This document shows, piece after piece, positions 38,297 through 48,653 of a stretch of DNA of 64,000 bases. The notes below the pieces were generated by a model, which saw only the letters and a program-made list of their open reading frames with translations, searched no databases and was not told where the DNA came from. How positions within the stretch are numbered: position 1 is the first letter of the stretch; every line of letters begins with the position of its first letter. The position numbers and the translations under genes were made by a program. Source of the stretch: Bacteroidota bacterium (GTDB lineage Bacteria > Bacteroidota > Bacteroidia > Cytophagales > Cyclobacteriaceae); NCBI GenBank assembly GCA_027592755.1, contig JAQCLE010000002.1, positions 48,670 to 112,669 of the forward strand, in the 5' to 3' direction.

Positions 38297-40435
38297 ATGG
38301 CTAAAAGGGACTTAAAATATTTGCGCAATATTGGTATCATGGCTCACATTGATGCTGGTAAAACGACGACGACTGAAAGAATTTTATATTATACAGGCAT
38401 AAGTCATAAAATTGGTGAGGTTCATGATGGCGCTGCCACCATGGATTGGATGGAACAGGAGCAGGAGAGGGGGATTACCATTACTTCTGCGGCAACCACG
38501 ACTTTTTGGAAATACCCAACTTCTCAAGGTCAGGCATTACCCGATACCCAGGAATATAAAGTCAATATTATTGATACGCCGGGTCACGTTGATTTTACTG
38601 TCGAGGTAGAGCGATCATTGCGAGTGCTTGATGGAGCAGTGGCCTTGTTTTGTGCCGTTTCAGGAGTTGAGCCACAATCGGAAACAGTGTGGCGACAGGC
38701 TGATAAATATAAAGTACCTCGTATTTGTTTTGTTAACAAAATGGACAGAGCAGGTGCTGATTTTTTTAATGTTGTTAATGAAATCAAGGATAAATTAAAA
38801 TCAAAGCCAGTACCTCTTCAGATACCTATTGGAGCTGAGGATACTTTCACCGGTGTGGTTGATCTCATCACCAATAGAGCGATTATCTGGGATAACGATG
38901 ATTTGGGAATGACCTATTCGGAAATAGACGTCCCTGAGGATTTGAAAGAGACAGTGGCTGAATGGCGACAGAAATTGGTCGAGAGTGTGGCAGAGTATGA
39001 CGATGCTTTGATGGAGAAATTTTTTGAAGATCCTGATTCCATAACAAAAGAAGAGATGATGGCAGCAATCCGCAAAGCTGTTATCAATATGGATATGTTC
39101 CCTGTTCTTTGTGGATCAGCATTCAAAAATAAGGGCGTCCAGGCTATGTTGGATTCTGTTTGTTCCTTCCTTCCTTCACCAATTGATCTACCACCTGTTA
39201 CGGGAATTAATCCAGACACAGAAAAGGAAGAAGAACGAAGCCCATCGTCCGAGGAACCTTTTAGTGCACTCGCTTTTAAAATCGCAACAGACCCATTTGT
39301 TGGACGCCTATGCTTTTTTAGAGTATACTCAGGAAAATTGGATGCAGGCTCTTATGTTCTTAACATGAGAACAGATAAGAAAGAAAGAATTTCTCGACTC
39401 CTCCAAATGCACTCAAACAAACAAAATCCGATAGATAGTGTCGTTGCTGGGGATATTTGTGCGGGTGTCGGTTTCAAAGACATAAAGACTGGAGATACAT
39501 TAGTAGAAGAAAAGCACAAGATTGTACTTGAATCGATGACTTTTCCAGAGCCTGTAATTGGATATGCAATTGAACCGAAAGTTCAGGCGGATGTAGACAA
39601 ATTGGGTATTGCAATATCAAAACTCATTGAAGAAGATCCAACCCTGAAAGTGCATACTGATCAGGAAACGGGTCAAACAGTATTGAGGGGAATGGGAGAA
39701 CTTCATCTTGAGATTATCATCGACCGTTTGAAAAGAGAATTTAAAGTTGAAATAAATCAGGGAGCCCCTCAGGTGGCATTTAAGGAAGCCCTTAGAACCT
39801 CGGTGGAGCATAAAGAAGTTTACAAGAAACAAACCGGTGGACGGGGTAAATTTGCTGATATATTATTTGAAATTGGCCCCAAAGACGAAGATTATAAAGA
39901 AACCGGCCTCCAGTTTGTAAATAAAATTGTTGGAGGTGTTATTCCGAAGGAATTCATTCCTGCCATAGAAAAAGGTTTTAGGGAGTCCATGAAAAATGGT
40001 CCTTTGGCTGGGTATCCTATTGAGGATATGAAGGTGAGGCTTTATCATGGTTCATTCCACGACGTAGACTCCGATTCATTATCGTTTGAAATGGCAGCAC
40101 GAATAGGTTTTAGGGAAGCTTCAAGGAAGTGTAAACCAGTTTTATTGGAACCGGTAATGGCTGTTGAAGTGGTAACGCCCGATGAATACACTGGACCAAT
40201 CACTGGGGATTTGAACAAAAGAAGGGGAATAATGAAAGGCATGGATTCAAAAGGAGGAGCTCAAATAATTAGAGCCAACGTTCCTTTATCAATGCTGTTC
40301 GGTTATGTTACAGACCTGAGGACTATAAGTTCAGGCCGGGCATCAGCATCATTGACTTTTTCACATTATGACCACGTCCCTCAGCACATTGCCGAGGATG
40401 TAATAGCCAAAGTTAAAGGATTGGCCACAGCTTAA
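38297..40435 (+). CDS. fusA: Elongation factor G
   Basis: 712 residues. G1 is [12 protein letters not shown] (residues 16-27), switch [14 protein letters not shown]3 DTPGHVDF and G4 NKMD. Domains III-V follow, with the domain IV loop [13 protein letters not shown] and HYDHVP near the end. It drives translocation and, with frr, ribosome recycling. It is the single EF-G seen in the window and is cotranscribed with rpsL-rpsG. Confidence 0.98.
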   Translation: MAKRDLKYLRNIGIMAHIDAGKTTTTERILYYTGISHKIGEVHDGAATMDWMEQEQERGITITSAATTTFWKYPTSQGQALPDTQEYKVNIIDTPGHVDFTVEVERSLRVLDGAVALFCAVSGVEPQSETVWRQADKYKVPRICFVNKMDRAGADFFNVVNEIKDKLKSKPVPLQIPIGAEDTFTGVVDLITNRAIIWDNDDLGMTYSEIDVPEDLKETVAEWRQKLVESVAEYDDALMEKFFEDPDSITKEEMMAAIRKAVINMDMFPVLCGSAFKNKGVQAMLDSVCSFLPSPIDLPPVTGINPDTEKEEERSPSSEEPFSALAFKIATDPFVGRLCFFRVYSGKLDAGSYVLNMRTDKKERISRLLQMHSNKQNPIDSVVAGDICAGVGFKDIKTGDTLVEEKHKIVLESMTFPEPVIGYAIEPKVQADVDKLGIAISKLIEEDPTLKVHTDQETGQTVLRGMGELHLEIIIDRLKREFKVEINQGAPQVAFKEALRTSVEHKEVYKKQTGGRGKFADILFEIGPKDEDYKETGLQFVNKIVGGVIPKEFIPAIEKGFRESMKNGPLAGYPIEDMKVRLYHGSFHDVDSDSLSFEMAARIGFREASRKCKPVLLEPVMAVEVVTPDEYTGPITGDLNKRRGIMKGMDSKGGAQIIRANVPLSMLFGYVTDLRTISSGRASASLTFSHYDHVPQHIAEDVIAKVKGLATA

Positions 40436-40445
40436 ATTTTTAGAA

Positions 40446-40751
40446 ATGACTCAGAAGATCAGAATTAAACTTAAGTCGTACGACCACAACTTGGTGGATA
40501 AATCAAGTGAGAAAATCGTCAGGGCTGTAAAGACCACGGGTGCTATTGTAAGCGGTCCTATCCCATTGCCGACAGTGAAGGAAAAATTCACAGTTTTAAG
40601 GTCGCCTCACGTAAATAAAAAATCTCGTGAGCAATTCCAGTTGTGTACATATAAGAGATTGATAGATATCTACTCGAACAGTACAAAAACTGTTGATGCC
40701 TTGATGAAATTAGAATTGCCAAGTGGCGTGGATGTAGAAATTAAGGTATAG
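40446..40751 (+). CDS. rpsJ: 30S ribosomal protein S10 (NusE)
   Basis: 101 residues, with [16 protein letters not shown] at the start and the loop [13 protein letters not shown]. It assembles the 30S head and contacts NusG. It closes the str-type unit: a hairpin and a new promoter separate it from rplC. Confidence 0.98.
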   Translation: MTQKIRIKLKSYDHNLVDKSSEKIVRAVKTTGAIVSGPIPLPTVKEKFTVLRSPHVNKKSREQFQLCTYKRLIDIYSNSTKTVDALMKLELPSGVDVEIKV

Positions 40752-40768
40752 AAATCTCTTTCAATATT

Positions 40769-40803
40769 ATGAAAAGGAACGGTTCGAATCAGTTCTTTTT
40801 CAT
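40769..40803 (+). terminator. Hairpin after rpsJ
   Basis: 12-bp stem ATGAAAAGGAAC with GTTCTTTTTCAT (one G-T pair) and an 11-nt loop. T residues are within the stem; no separate T tract follows. It likely ends or attenuates the fusA-rpsJ transcript. Confidence 0.6.
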
Positions 40804-40838
40804 GTGAGAAAAGATTAAAAGAATTCGAAAATAGGGCC

Positions 40839-40868
40839 TTGCAGAAGAAGGTTAAATTGCTACTTTTG
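40839..40868 (+). promoter_or_regulatory. Promoter of the rplC-led ribosomal protein operon
   Basis: TTG at 40839-40841 and TACTTTTG at 40861-40868, 19 nt apart, an ideal match. The transcript would begin near CAGTCCGTTTTTTGGG, about 60 nt before rplC. Confidence 0.8.
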
Positions 40869-40930
40869 CAGTCCGTTTTTTGGGATCAAAGGATACAGAC
40901 TTATTAATAACGTAAAGACTATCAAAAAAG

Positions 40931-41563
40931 ATGTCTGGGATAATTGGGAAAAAGGTTGGAATGACTAGTATATATGACGTGAATGGCAAGAATTTAGCCT
41001 GCACTGTTATTGAAGCTGGTCCATGCATTGTCACGCAGGTTAGAAATGCTCAGGCCGATGGTTATGATGCTATTCAGTTATCCTTCGGTGAAAAGAAAGA
41101 AAAGAACACTTCCGGAGGTATGAAGGGTCATTTTAAGAAAGCTGGCACTACACCTAAAGCAAAAGTTATTGAATTCAGGAATTTCAGGGTAGAGTTTGAA
41201 GGTCAGGTAGACCTGGGTAAGACCATAACAGTAGATCAGGTTTTTAAAGAAAATGATTATGTTGATGCAATTGGTACTTCAAAAGGGAAAGGTTTTCAGG
41301 GAGTAGTAAAAAGGCATGGTTTTGCAGGAGTTGGAGAGGCTACACACGGTCAACATAATAGATTAAGAGCTCCAGGGTCAATTGGCGCATGCTCATTTCC
41401 CTCAAGAGTCTTCAAAGGTATGAGAATGGCTGGAAGAATGGGTAATGACAGAGTAAAAGTTCTGAATTTGAGGGTGATGAAAGTCATGCCGGAAAAGAAC
41501 CTCATACTAGTGAGCGGAACTGTTCCGGGAGCTAACAATTCTTATGTGATTTTAGAGAAATGA
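40931..41563 (+). CDS. rplC: 50S ribosomal protein L3
   Basis: 210 residues. [14 protein letters not shown] at the start and [20 protein letters not shown] plus [22 protein letters not shown] form the long loop that reaches the peptidyl transferase centre. First gene of the S10-type operon because rpsJ is in the preceding unit. Confidence 0.98.
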   Translation: MSGIIGKKVGMTSIYDVNGKNLACTVIEAGPCIVTQVRNAQADGYDAIQLSFGEKKEKNTSGGMKGHFKKAGTTPKAKVIEFRNFRVEFEGQVDLGKTITVDQVFKENDYVDAIGTSKGKGFQGVVKRHGFAGVGEATHGQHNRLRAPGSIGACSFPSRVFKGMRMAGRMGNDRVKVLNLRVMKVMPEKNLILVSGTVPGANNSYVILEK

Positions 41564-41650
41564 TCGTGAATAAGGATATACTAATTGGAGGGACTTTCGG
41601 GAGAGAATTCCATGTGGTCTTTAAAATCAGTGATATACACTAGCAATAAA

Positions 41651-42277
41651 ATGGAAATCGCAGTAGTAAATATCAAAGGGGAAGATACAGGTCGAAAAGC
41701 GGCACTCTCAGAAAATGTTTTTGGCATTGTGCCAAATGATCACGCCATCTATCTTGATGTTAAACAGTTTATGGCGCATGGCCGACAAGGAACGCATAAG
41801 GCGAAAGAAAGAGGAGAGGTTGCCGGTTCAACAAGAAAAATTAAGAAACAGAAAGGTACTGGTTCTGCAAGAGCTGGAGATATTAAAAACCCTTTGTTTA
41901 GGGGAGGAGGAAGAGTTTTTGGTCCGCGACCACGAAATTATGAGGTTAGACTGAGTAAAAAGTTGAAATCATTAGCTCGAAAGTCGGCGTTGTCATACAA
42001 AGTCAAGGAGGAGTCCGTTTCCATTTTGGAAGATTTTACTTTGGAGAATCCAAAGACAAAGGATTTGATGGGGATTATCGAAAAGTTGTCTTTGGTTGAT
42101 AAAAAAACACTTTTTATTCTGAAGGAGAATGACAGAAACGTCTATCTGTCAAGTAGAAATCTTTCAAAGGCTAATGTATTGTACTGTGATGACATAAACA
42201 CCTACGACCTATTGAATGCAGACAATATTATTATCAGCGAAGGATCAATAGAAAAAATAGAAAATTTACTAGGTTGA
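41651..42277 (+). CDS. rplD: 50S ribosomal protein L4
   Basis: 208 residues from the ATG at 41651 (MEIAVVNIKGEDTGRK). An in-frame ATG at 41585 would add 22 residues unlike the family and is rejected. The exit-tunnel loop is around KQKGTGSARAGDIKNPLFRGGG. An 87-nt gap separates it from rplC, much more than elsewhere in the operon. Confidence 0.97.
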   Translation: MEIAVVNIKGEDTGRKAALSENVFGIVPNDHAIYLDVKQFMAHGRQGTHKAKERGEVAGSTRKIKKQKGTGSARAGDIKNPLFRGGGRVFGPRPRNYEVRLSKKLKSLARKSALSYKVKEESVSILEDFTLENPKTKDLMGIIEKLSLVDKKTLFILKENDRNVYLSSRNLSKANVLYCDDINTYDLLNADNIIISEGSIEKIENLLG

Positions 42278-42278
42278 A

Positions 42279-42566
42279 ATGAGCGTACTAGTCAAACCGT
42301 TAATTACCGAGAAAATCTCTGCCCTTAATGAAAAAGGCAAATATGGCTTCATAGTATTAAAAGGAGCGAACAAGGTTGAGATTAGGAAGGAAGTTGAAAA
42401 AATGTATGGGGTAAACGTTGAGAGTATAGCTACGATGATACACCCTGGAAAACCAAAGCAGCGATATTCAAAGTCAAAAGTTGTGAATGGTTGTTCATCT
42501 ATATATAAAAAAGCAATTGTGACACTGGCCAAAGGTGAGGTAATTGACTTTTACAGTGGGATTTAA
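42279..42566 (+). CDS. rplW: 50S ribosomal protein L23
   Basis: 95 residues starting SVLVKPLITEKISALNEKGKYGF, with the R-K-E-V-E-K-M-Y-G-V-N-V stretch conserved in L23. It surrounds the tunnel exit, where trigger factor and SRP dock. Starts 1 nt after the rplD stop. Confidence 0.97.
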   Translation: MSVLVKPLITEKISALNEKGKYGFIVLKGANKVEIRKEVEKMYGVNVESIATMIHPGKPKQRYSKSKVVNGCSSIYKKAIVTLAKGEVIDFYSGI

Positions 42567-42576
42567 TTAGAGTAAA

Positions 42577-43398
42577 ATGGGCGTTAAAAAATTAAAACCA
42601 ATAACTCCAGGGCAACGGTTCCGAATGGCACCGGATTTTGCTGCGATCACAGAGAGCACTCCTGAAAAGTCACTACTTATATCGCAAAAACGTAGTGGGG
42701 GAAGAAATAATACTGGCAAGATGACTGTTCGCAATATTGGTGGAGGTCACAAGAAGAAACTCAGGATTATAGATTTCAAAAGAGATAAATTTAATATTCC
42801 CGGAGTTGTTAAGTCTGTAGAGTATGATCCCAATAGGTCTGCTAGAATCGCTAAAATATATTATAATGATGGTGAGAAACGATACATCATCGCACCAGAA
42901 GGAATTAAAGTTGACCAGATAATTTTATCTGGTGAAGGAGTTGCCCCAGAAGTTGGGAACGCACTTTTTTTGTCAAAAATTCCGATGGGTAGCATTGTTC
43001 ATAATATTGAATTAAAGCCCAGGAAAGGTGCCTCTATGGCTCGTAGTGCTGGTTCTTATGCACAATTGGTAGCAAGAGAAGGGAAGTATGCAACCTTGAA
43101 ATTACCTTCAGGTGAAATGAGAATGGTTTTGGTTACTTGTCTTGCCACTATTGGCACGGTATCGAACGCCGACCACATGAACATTAGGTTGGGCAAAGCT
43201 GGAAGAAATCGGTGGTTAGGCAGAAGGCCGCGAGTTCGTGGTGTTGCGATGAATCCAGTTGACCACCCAATGGGTGGAGGTGAAGGCAGGGCTTCTGGGG
43301 GACACCCAAGGTCAAGAACGGGTCTAAATTCCAAAGGGAAGAAGACAAGATCTGTACACAAGTACTCGGACAAATTGATAATTAGTAAGAGAAAATAA
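42577..43398 (+). CDS. rplB: 50S ribosomal protein L2
   Basis: 273 residues. [20 protein letters not shown] carries the conserved His associated with peptidyl transfer. [20 protein letters not shown] and GGGHKKKLR lie in the N-terminal extension. Basic C-terminus. Confidence 0.98.
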   Translation: MGVKKLKPITPGQRFRMAPDFAAITESTPEKSLLISQKRSGGRNNTGKMTVRNIGGGHKKKLRIIDFKRDKFNIPGVVKSVEYDPNRSARIAKIYYNDGEKRYIIAPEGIKVDQIILSGEGVAPEVGNALFLSKIPMGSIVHNIELKPRKGASMARSAGSYAQLVAREGKYATLKLPSGEMRMVLVTCLATIGTVSNADHMNIRLGKAGRNRWLGRRPRVRGVAMNPVDHPMGGGEGRASGGHPRSRTGLNSKGKKTRSVHKYSDKLIISKRK

Positions 43399-43406
43399 TT
43401 TAGAGA

Positions 43407-43679
43407 ATGGCTAGATCTTTAAAAAAAGGACCCTACATAGATTTCAGGCTTGAGAATAAGGTGGAGACGATGAATGACTCCGGCAAGAAGTCTGTAATCA
43501 GGACCTGGTCGAGAAGATCGATGGTCTCTCCAGATTTTGTGGGGCATACTTTCGCTGTTCACAATGGAAATAAGTTTATTCCAGTTTATGTGACTGAAAA
43601 TATGGTTGGACATAAGTTGGGCGAATTTGCGCCTACACGGAATTTTAGAGGTCATACAGATAAAAAGGACAGGAGATAG
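43407..43679 (+). CDS. rpsS: 30S ribosomal protein S19
   Basis: 90 residues, starting [11 protein letters not shown] and containing [21 protein letters not shown] and [14 protein letters not shown]. Binds 16S rRNA in the head with S13. Confidence 0.98.
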   Translation: MARSLKKGPYIDFRLENKVETMNDSGKKSVIRTWSRRSMVSPDFVGHTFAVHNGNKFIPVYVTENMVGHKLGEFAPTRNFRGHTDKKDRR

Positions 43680-43681
43680 AA

Positions 43682-44083
43682 ATGGAGGCAATGGCAAAAT
43701 TAAATAATGTCCCCACATCGCCTCGAAAAATGAGGTTGGTTGCAGACTTGATTCGAGGGGAACGGGTTAGCAAGGCACTCACCATGTTGAAATATGAATC
43801 AAATCATGGCGCTGGTAAATTGGAAAAATTGCTGTTATCTGCAATAGCCAATTGGCAATTAGCAAATGATGATGCCAAACTTGAAGATGCTGATTTGTTT
43901 ATAAAGAAAATCTTTGTAGACAGTGGTAGGATGTTAAAAAGAATCAGGCCTGCACCTCAGGGCAGGGCTCATCGAATAAGAAAAAGATCTAATCACGTTA
44001 CAATGGTTGTTGATAATATGAATATTGATGCTCCTGTTGTTGAGGCAACTCAGAGCCAGGAAATAAAAGAGGAAAAGTCTTAA
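43682..44083 (+). CDS. rplV: 50S ribosomal protein L22
   Basis: 133 residues. [20 protein letters not shown] opens the protein and [19 protein letters not shown] is the tunnel loop. A short acidic tail ([11 protein letters not shown]) extends the C-terminus. An ATG at 43691 would drop three residues. Confidence 0.97.
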   Translation: MEAMAKLNNVPTSPRKMRLVADLIRGERVSKALTMLKYESNHGAGKLEKLLLSAIANWQLANDDAKLEDADLFIKKIFVDSGRMLKRIRPAPQGRAHRIRKRSNHVTMVVDNMNIDAPVVEATQSQEIKEEKS

Positions 44084-44085
44084 AT

Positions 44086-44796
44086 ATGGGACAAAAAGTT
44101 AATCCAATAGGCTTCAGGCTTGGTATAGTAAAAGGATGGGATTCCAATTGGTATGGAGGTAAAAACTTCTCAGATAAACTAGTTGAAGACCACGAGATTA
44201 GAAAATATGTATATGCTCGTATCCCAAAAGGTGGAATTGCAAGAGTCATCATAGAAAGAACTTTAAAGCGTATAACGCTGACTGTATATACAGCCCGACC
44301 TGGAGTTGTAATTGGAAAGGGAGGGACTGAAGTTGATAAAATTAAGGAGGAGCTTAAGAAAATTACGGGTAAGGATCTTCAGATCAATATATTCGAAATC
44401 AAAAGGCCTGAACTTGATGCTAAATTGGTGGCTGAATCTATTGCTCAGCAATTAAAAGCAAGGATTTCTTACCGAAGAGCAATGAAACAGGCAATTGCTT
44501 CAGCTATGCGGGTTGGTGCCGAAGGAATAAAAATTAAAGCATCAGGTAGATTAGGTGGTGCCGAAATGGCAAGAACGGAACAATACAAAGAAGGTAGAAT
44601 TCCGCTTCATACATTACGAGCTGATATTGACTACGTGGTGGGAGAAGCTGAAACTGTTTATGGTAAAATAGGTATAAAAGTGTGGATTTTTAAAGGTGAA
44701 ATTTTTGGCAAACGAGATTTGTCACCCAACGTGGGCATGATCAATGATACACAGCCGGGTTCACCTAGAGCCGCCAGAAGAAAAAAAAGGAAGTAG
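44086..44796 (+). CDS. rpsC: 30S ribosomal protein S3
   Basis: 236 residues. An N-terminal type II KH domain with [17 protein letters not shown], then the C-terminal S3 domain ([30 protein letters not shown]). Ends in a basic tail RRKKRK. Lies at the mRNA entry site. Confidence 0.98.
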   Translation: MGQKVNPIGFRLGIVKGWDSNWYGGKNFSDKLVEDHEIRKYVYARIPKGGIARVIIERTLKRITLTVYTARPGVVIGKGGTEVDKIKEELKKITGKDLQINIFEIKRPELDAKLVAESIAQQLKARISYRRAMKQAIASAMRVGAEGIKIKASGRLGGAEMARTEQYKEGRIPLHTLRADIDYVVGEAETVYGKIGIKVWIFKGEIFGKRDLSPNVGMINDTQPGSPRAARRKKRK

Positions 44797-44822
44797 GACA
44801 ATACGTAAGAATTTAATACCAA

Positions 44823-45248
44823 ATGTTACAGCCAAAAAGAACAAAATTCAGAAAAATGCAGAAAGGCAGGGTTAAAGGCATGGCCCAAAGAGGGCATGAA
44901 TTGGCTTTTGGTACTTTCGGCATTAAATCACTTGAGCCAGGTTGGATTACTGGTCGACAACTGGAAGCAGCTCGTATTGCTGTTACCAGGGCAATGAAAA
45001 GAGAAGGTGAAGTTTGGATTAGGGTATTTCCTGATAAGCCTATAACTAAGAAGCCTGCTGAAGTAAGGATGGGTAAAGGAAAAGGTGCCCCGGAATATTG
45101 GGTTGCAGTAGTCAAGCCAGGAACTATTCTAATTGAAACATCTGGTTTGGACAGGGAGTTATCTTCTGAAGCTTTAAGACTTGCATCGCAAAAGCTCCCA
45201 TTCAAAACAAAATTTATTACAAGAAGGGATTATCAAGACGCTAAATAG
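44823..45248 (+). CDS. rplP: 50S ribosomal protein L16
   Basis: 141 residues with the start [16 protein letters not shown] and [20 protein letters not shown]. Helps place A-site tRNA. The usual L16-L29-S17 order follows. Confidence 0.98.
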   Translation: MLQPKRTKFRKMQKGRVKGMAQRGHELAFGTFGIKSLEPGWITGRQLEAARIAVTRAMKREGEVWIRVFPDKPITKKPAEVRMGKGKGAPEYWVAVVKPGTILIETSGLDRELSSEALRLASQKLPFKTKFITRRDYQDAK

Positions 45249-45251
45249 GGA

Positions 45252-45452
45252 ATGAAAAACTCAGAATTACAGTCTTTAAATGTTGATGAACTGCATGGTC
45301 GGTTAGCCGAAGAAAAAGAAGCACTCAGGAAATTAAAGTTTGCACATGCAGTTACACCGATTGAGAACCCTATGAAAATCAGGCATTCAAGAAAAACGAT
45401 TGCCAGGATTCTCACACAAATAAGAATTAAAGAGACCCAAATAGACTCTTAA
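45252..45452 (+). CDS. rpmC: 50S ribosomal protein L29
   Basis: 66 residues, two helices, with [16 protein letters not shown] and the conserved I-x-x-x-R-K-x-I-A-R end ([12 protein letters not shown]). Near the tunnel exit. Confidence 0.96.
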   Translation: MKNSELQSLNVDELHGRLAEEKEALRKLKFAHAVTPIENPMKIRHSRKTIARILTQIRIKETQIDS

Positions 45453-45453
45453 C

Positions 45454-45708
45454 ATGGAGAGAAACTTAAGAAAGGAAAGGATAGGCCTTGTAGTCGGAGA
45501 CAACATGGAAAAAACCATTACAGTCACCGTGCAGCGAAAAATGAAACACCCGATGTATGGGAAATTCATTAAAAAGAATAAAAAGTTTCATGCGCATGAT
45601 GAAAAAAATGAGAGTCACGTTGGAGACACGGTTAGGATAGTAGAGACAAGACCTCTAAGCAAAACCAAAAGGTGGAGATTAGCGGAAATTATAGAAAGGG
45701 CTAAGTAA
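45454..45708 (+). CDS. rpsQ: 30S ribosomal protein S17
   Basis: 84 residues. [21 protein letters not shown] and [27 protein letters not shown] fit the OB-fold S17. Starts 1 nt after rpmC. Confidence 0.97.
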   Translation: MERNLRKERIGLVVGDNMEKTITVTVQRKMKHPMYGKFIKKNKKFHAHDEKNESHVGDTVRIVETRPLSKTKRWRLAEIIERAK

Positions 45709-45709
45709 A

Positions 45710-46078
45710 ATGATTCAGCAGGAAAGTAGATTAAACGTAGCAGATAATAGCGGAGCAAAAGAAGTTCTTTGTATTAGAGTACTTGGTGGCACCGGTAGGA
45801 GATATGCATCGTTGGGGGATAAGATTATTGTTTCGGTTAAATCGGCCGTTTCTTCGAGCTCCTTAAAAAAGGGAACCGTCTCTACAGCAGTTGTTGTTAG
45901 AACGAAAAAAGAAGTTAGGAGGAAAGACGGCACTTATATTCGATTCGAAGATAATGCTGCAGTTCTCCTCAACGCACAAGGTGAACCTACTGGAACCAGA
46001 ATATTCGGACCAGTAGCAAGAGAATTGAGGGAAAAACAATTTATGAAGATTGTTTCACTTGCTCCAGAAGTATTGTAA
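45710..46078 (+). CDS. rplN: 50S ribosomal protein L14
   Basis: 122 residues, exactly the usual length. Starts [20 protein letters not shown] and contains [10 protein letters not shown] and [11 protein letters not shown]. Forms an intersubunit bridge. Confidence 0.98.
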   Translation: MIQQESRLNVADNSGAKEVLCIRVLGGTGRRYASLGDKIIVSVKSAVSSSSLKKGTVSTAVVVRTKKEVRRKDGTYIRFEDNAAVLLNAQGEPTGTRIFGPVARELREKQFMKIVSLAPEVL

Positions 46079-46080
46079 TT

Positions 46081-46419
46081 ATGAAAAAGAAAATTTCCAA
46101 GCTACACATTCGTAAAGGAGATACCACAAAGGTATTATCCGGGAATGATCGTGGTAAAACCGGGAAAGTATTGGATGTATATCCTGAAAAATACAAGGCA
46201 ATAGTTGAAGGTGCCAATATGGTTTACAAACATGTCAAGCCTTCAGCCAACAAACCTGAAGGGGGTATTGCAAAACAAGAAGCGGCAATTCATTTAAGCA
46301 AGTTAATGGTTGTGGATCCATCTACGGGAGAAGCTACGAGGATAGGCAGAAAGTTGAATGATAAAGGGAAACTTCAACGATATTCAAAAAAAACAGGAGG
46401 ATTTATTACAAATGGCTAA
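46081..46419 (+). CDS. rplX: 50S ribosomal protein L24
   Basis: 112 residues with a KOW motif ([19 protein letters not shown]) and [22 protein letters not shown]. An assembly initiator. Its last 8 nt overlap the rplE start. Confidence 0.97.
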   Translation: MKKKISKLHIRKGDTTKVLSGNDRGKTGKVLDVYPEKYKAIVEGANMVYKHVKPSANKPEGGIAKQEAAIHLSKLMVVDPSTGEATRIGRKLNDKGKLQRYSKKTGGFITNG

Positions 46420-46963
46420 TCCAAGACTAAAGGAGAAATATGATAAGGAGATTATTCCTGCTTTAAAGGAGAAGTTCTCTTATTCATCATTGATGGAAGT
46501 ACCAAAAATCACCAAAATATGTCTTAACAAGGGGATTGGTGATGCTGTCAATGATAAGAAGCAAGTGGATGTTGGTGTGGATGAACTCACCCAGATCACA
46601 GGGCAGAAGGCAGTCGAAACTAAAGCTAAAATCTCGGTGTCTAACTTCCATTTGCGGGAAGGAATGCCGATTGGTGCTAAGGTCACCTTAAGGAGTGATC
46701 GCATGTATGAATTTTTGGATCGTTTAATGACCGTGGCTCTCCCTCGTGTAAGAGATTTTAGAGGGCTTAAGATTAAGGGGTTTGATGGTAGAGGTAACTA
46801 TACAATGGGAGTTCAGGAGCAAATAATTTTTCCTGAGATCAGCATAGATAAGATTAACAAAATTTCAGGAATGGATATCACATTCGTTACTACGGCCAAG
46901 ACAGATGAAGAGAGTCTTGAGTTGCTAAGAGCTTTTGGGATGCCATTTATGTCAAAAAACTAA
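46412..46963 (+). CDS. rplE: 50S ribosomal protein L5
   Basis: 183 residues from the ATG at 46412 ([14 protein letters not shown]). The frame is open upstream to an ATG at 46358 inside rplX, which would add 18 unrelated residues. A strong AGGAGG at 46397-46402 supports the inner start and is unusual in this window, where most starts lack one. LRDFRGL-type core ([11 protein letters not shown]) is present. Binds 5S rRNA. Confidence 0.97.
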   Translation: MANPRLKEKYDKEIIPALKEKFSYSSLMEVPKITKICLNKGIGDAVNDKKQVDVGVDELTQITGQKAVETKAKISVSNFHLREGMPIGAKVTLRSDRMYEFLDRLMTVALPRVRDFRGLKIKGFDGRGNYTMGVQEQIIFPEISIDKINKISGMDITFVTTAKTDEESLELLRAFGMPFMSKN

Positions 46964-46968
46964 GAAAT

Positions 46969-47238
46969 ATGGCAAGAACATCTTTAATAGCCAGAGAGAG
47001 GAAGAGAGAAAAGCTTGTAGAAAGGTATGCTGAAAAGAGAAAAGCCTTGAAAGCATCAGGAGATTATCAGGCGTTGGATAAGATTCCCAGGAATGCTTCT
47101 CCTGTTAGATTGCACAATAGATGCAAACTGACGGGTCGACCGAAAGGATACATGAGAAAATTTGGAATCTCGAGAGTAACATTTCGTGAGATGGCATTGG
47201 ACGGTAAAATCCCTGGGATTACCAAAGCAAGTTGGTAG
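46969..47238 (+). CDS. rpsN: 30S ribosomal protein S14, zinc-free type
   Basis: 89 residues, the long form without the C-x2-C zinc ribbon. Contains [28 protein letters not shown]. Only one Cys is present. Followed by an 82-nt gap with a promoter. Confidence 0.97.
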   Translation: MARTSLIARERKREKLVERYAEKRKALKASGDYQALDKIPRNASPVRLHNRCKLTGRPKGYMRKFGISRVTFREMALDGKIPGITKASW

Positions 47239-47271
47239 TAATAAGTTATTTTAATAATTATTGAATTTGAT

Positions 47272-47279
47272 TAATTTTG
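47272..47279 (+). promoter_or_regulatory. Internal promoter between rpsN and rpsH
   Basis: TAATTTTG, a perfect TAnnTTTG, followed by CAGCCCCGTTTT as at the other strong promoters of the region. No clear -33 TTG at the right distance. CCC and GGG around 47283-47300 could form a small 5' hairpin. Confidence 0.55.
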
Positions 47280-47320
47280 CAGCCCCGTTTTAAGACAGGG
47301 TTGTAGTTTTTAGAGAATAT

Positions 47321-47719
47321 ATGGTTACAGATCCAATTGCTGATTATTTAACAAGAGTGCGAAACGCGATTATGGCGAAACACCGTGTCGTGGAAATACC
47401 TGCTTCGAACATCAAAAAGGAAATCACCAAAGTGATACACGAAAAAGGGTATTTCAGGGGCTATAAATTCGTAGATGAAGGCATACAAGGAACTATTAAA
47501 ATAGCTCTGAAATATGATTCGAGTACGAAAAGACCGGCTATTGAAAAGCTGGAAAGAATTAGCAAACCTGGTTTAAGGAAATATGCTCCAGCTGACTCAT
47601 TACCTAGGGTATTGAATGGTTTGGGTATTGCGATATTATCGACATCTCAAGGTGTGATGACCGAGAAAGAAGCAAAAAACTTAAATATTGGTGGTGAGGT
47701 TTTGTGTTACGTTTATTAA
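47321..47719 (+). CDS. rpsH: 30S ribosomal protein S8
   Basis: 132 residues: [21 protein letters not shown] at the start, [21 protein letters not shown] at the end, both standard. Represses the spc operon in other bacteria; it is here the first gene after an internal promoter. Confidence 0.97.
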   Translation: MVTDPIADYLTRVRNAIMAKHRVVEIPASNIKKEITKVIHEKGYFRGYKFVDEGIQGTIKIALKYDSSTKRPAIEKLERISKPGLRKYAPADSLPRVLNGLGIAILSTSQGVMTEKEAKNLNIGGEVLCYVY

Positions 47720-47731
47720 TTGACAATACTG

Positions 47732-48283
47732 ATGTCAAGGATTGGTAAAAAAATAATAAGTATCCCTACAGGCATAACTGTTACAGTTAATAAGGGAGAG
47801 GTCAATGTAAAAGGACCTAAGGGAGAACTGAGTGAAGCGATTAATCCGGATTTTAAGGTAGAAATGGAACACGGTATTTTGGTGGTTAAGCGACCAACGG
47901 AACAAAAAAGGCATAGAGCACTTCACGGACTATACCGATCATTGATAAATAATATGGTAGTTGGAGTAAGTGAAGGGTACAAGAAAGAGTTAGAATTAGT
48001 AGGTGTTGGTTATAAAGCTTCTACCCAGGACAATATTTTAGAATTAAGTTTAGGTTTTTCACATAATATATTCTTTGGGATACCTAAAGAGATTAAAATA
48101 AGTGCCGAAACAGCTAAGGGTAAAAATCCAATAGTCACATTGGAAGGTATTGATAAGCAACTGATCGGACACATAGCGGCAAAAATAAAATCATTGCGGA
48201 AGGTAGAGCCTTATAAAGGTAAGGGCATCAGGTTCGTGGGTGAAAAAATAAGACGTAAAGCGGGCAAAACCGCAGCAAAATAA
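47732..48283 (+). CDS. rplF: 50S ribosomal protein L6
   Basis: 183 residues from ATG 47732 (MSRIGKKIISIP); the TTG at 47720 is rejected. The C-terminal signature PYKGKGIRFVGEKIRRKAGK is present. Binds the sarcin-ricin region. Confidence 0.97.
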   Translation: MSRIGKKIISIPTGITVTVNKGEVNVKGPKGELSEAINPDFKVEMEHGILVVKRPTEQKRHRALHGLYRSLINNMVVGVSEGYKKELELVGVGYKASTQDNILELSLGFSHNIFFGIPKEIKISAETAKGKNPIVTLEGIDKQLIGHIAAKIKSLRKVEPYKGKGIRFVGEKIRRKAGKTAAK

Positions 48284-48298
48284 CAGAATAAAGTCAAC

Positions 48299-48649
48299 AT
48301 GGCTATTTCAAAAGGCGATAGAAGATTAAGAATTAGGAGAGGTATCCGAAATAAAATCAGTGGTACTTCTGAAAGGCCAAGGCTGTCAGTATTTAAAAGT
48401 AACAAAGGCATTTATGCCCAACTTATTGATGACAGTAAGGGAAATACTTTGGCATTTAGTTCTTCAGAGGAAATTGGACAGAAGGGAAAAAGAAACATTG
48501 AAGTTTCTAAGAATGTGGGAAAGAAGCTGGCTGAAAAGGCTAAAGGCTTAGGTATTGAACTAATTGTTTTTGACAGAGGAGGCTACCCATATCACGGAAG
48601 GGTGAAAGCTTTAGCAGAAAGTGCACGTGAAGGAGGACTGAAATTTTAA
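48299..48649 (+). CDS. rplR: 50S ribosomal protein L18
   Basis: 116 residues. [29 protein letters not shown] and [24 protein letters not shown] match L18. A 5S rRNA-binding protein along with L5. Confidence 0.97.
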   Translation: MAISKGDRRLRIRRGIRNKISGTSERPRLSVFKSNKGIYAQLIDDSKGNTLAFSSSEEIGQKGKRNIEVSKNVGKKLAEKAKGLGIELIVFDRGGYPYHGRVKALAESAREGGLKF

Positions 48650-48653
48650 AATT

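Noticed and set aside
41585..41650. Upstream start for rplD adding 22 residues
   Set aside because: The added residues do not match L4, while MEIAVVNIKG at 41651 is the normal start.
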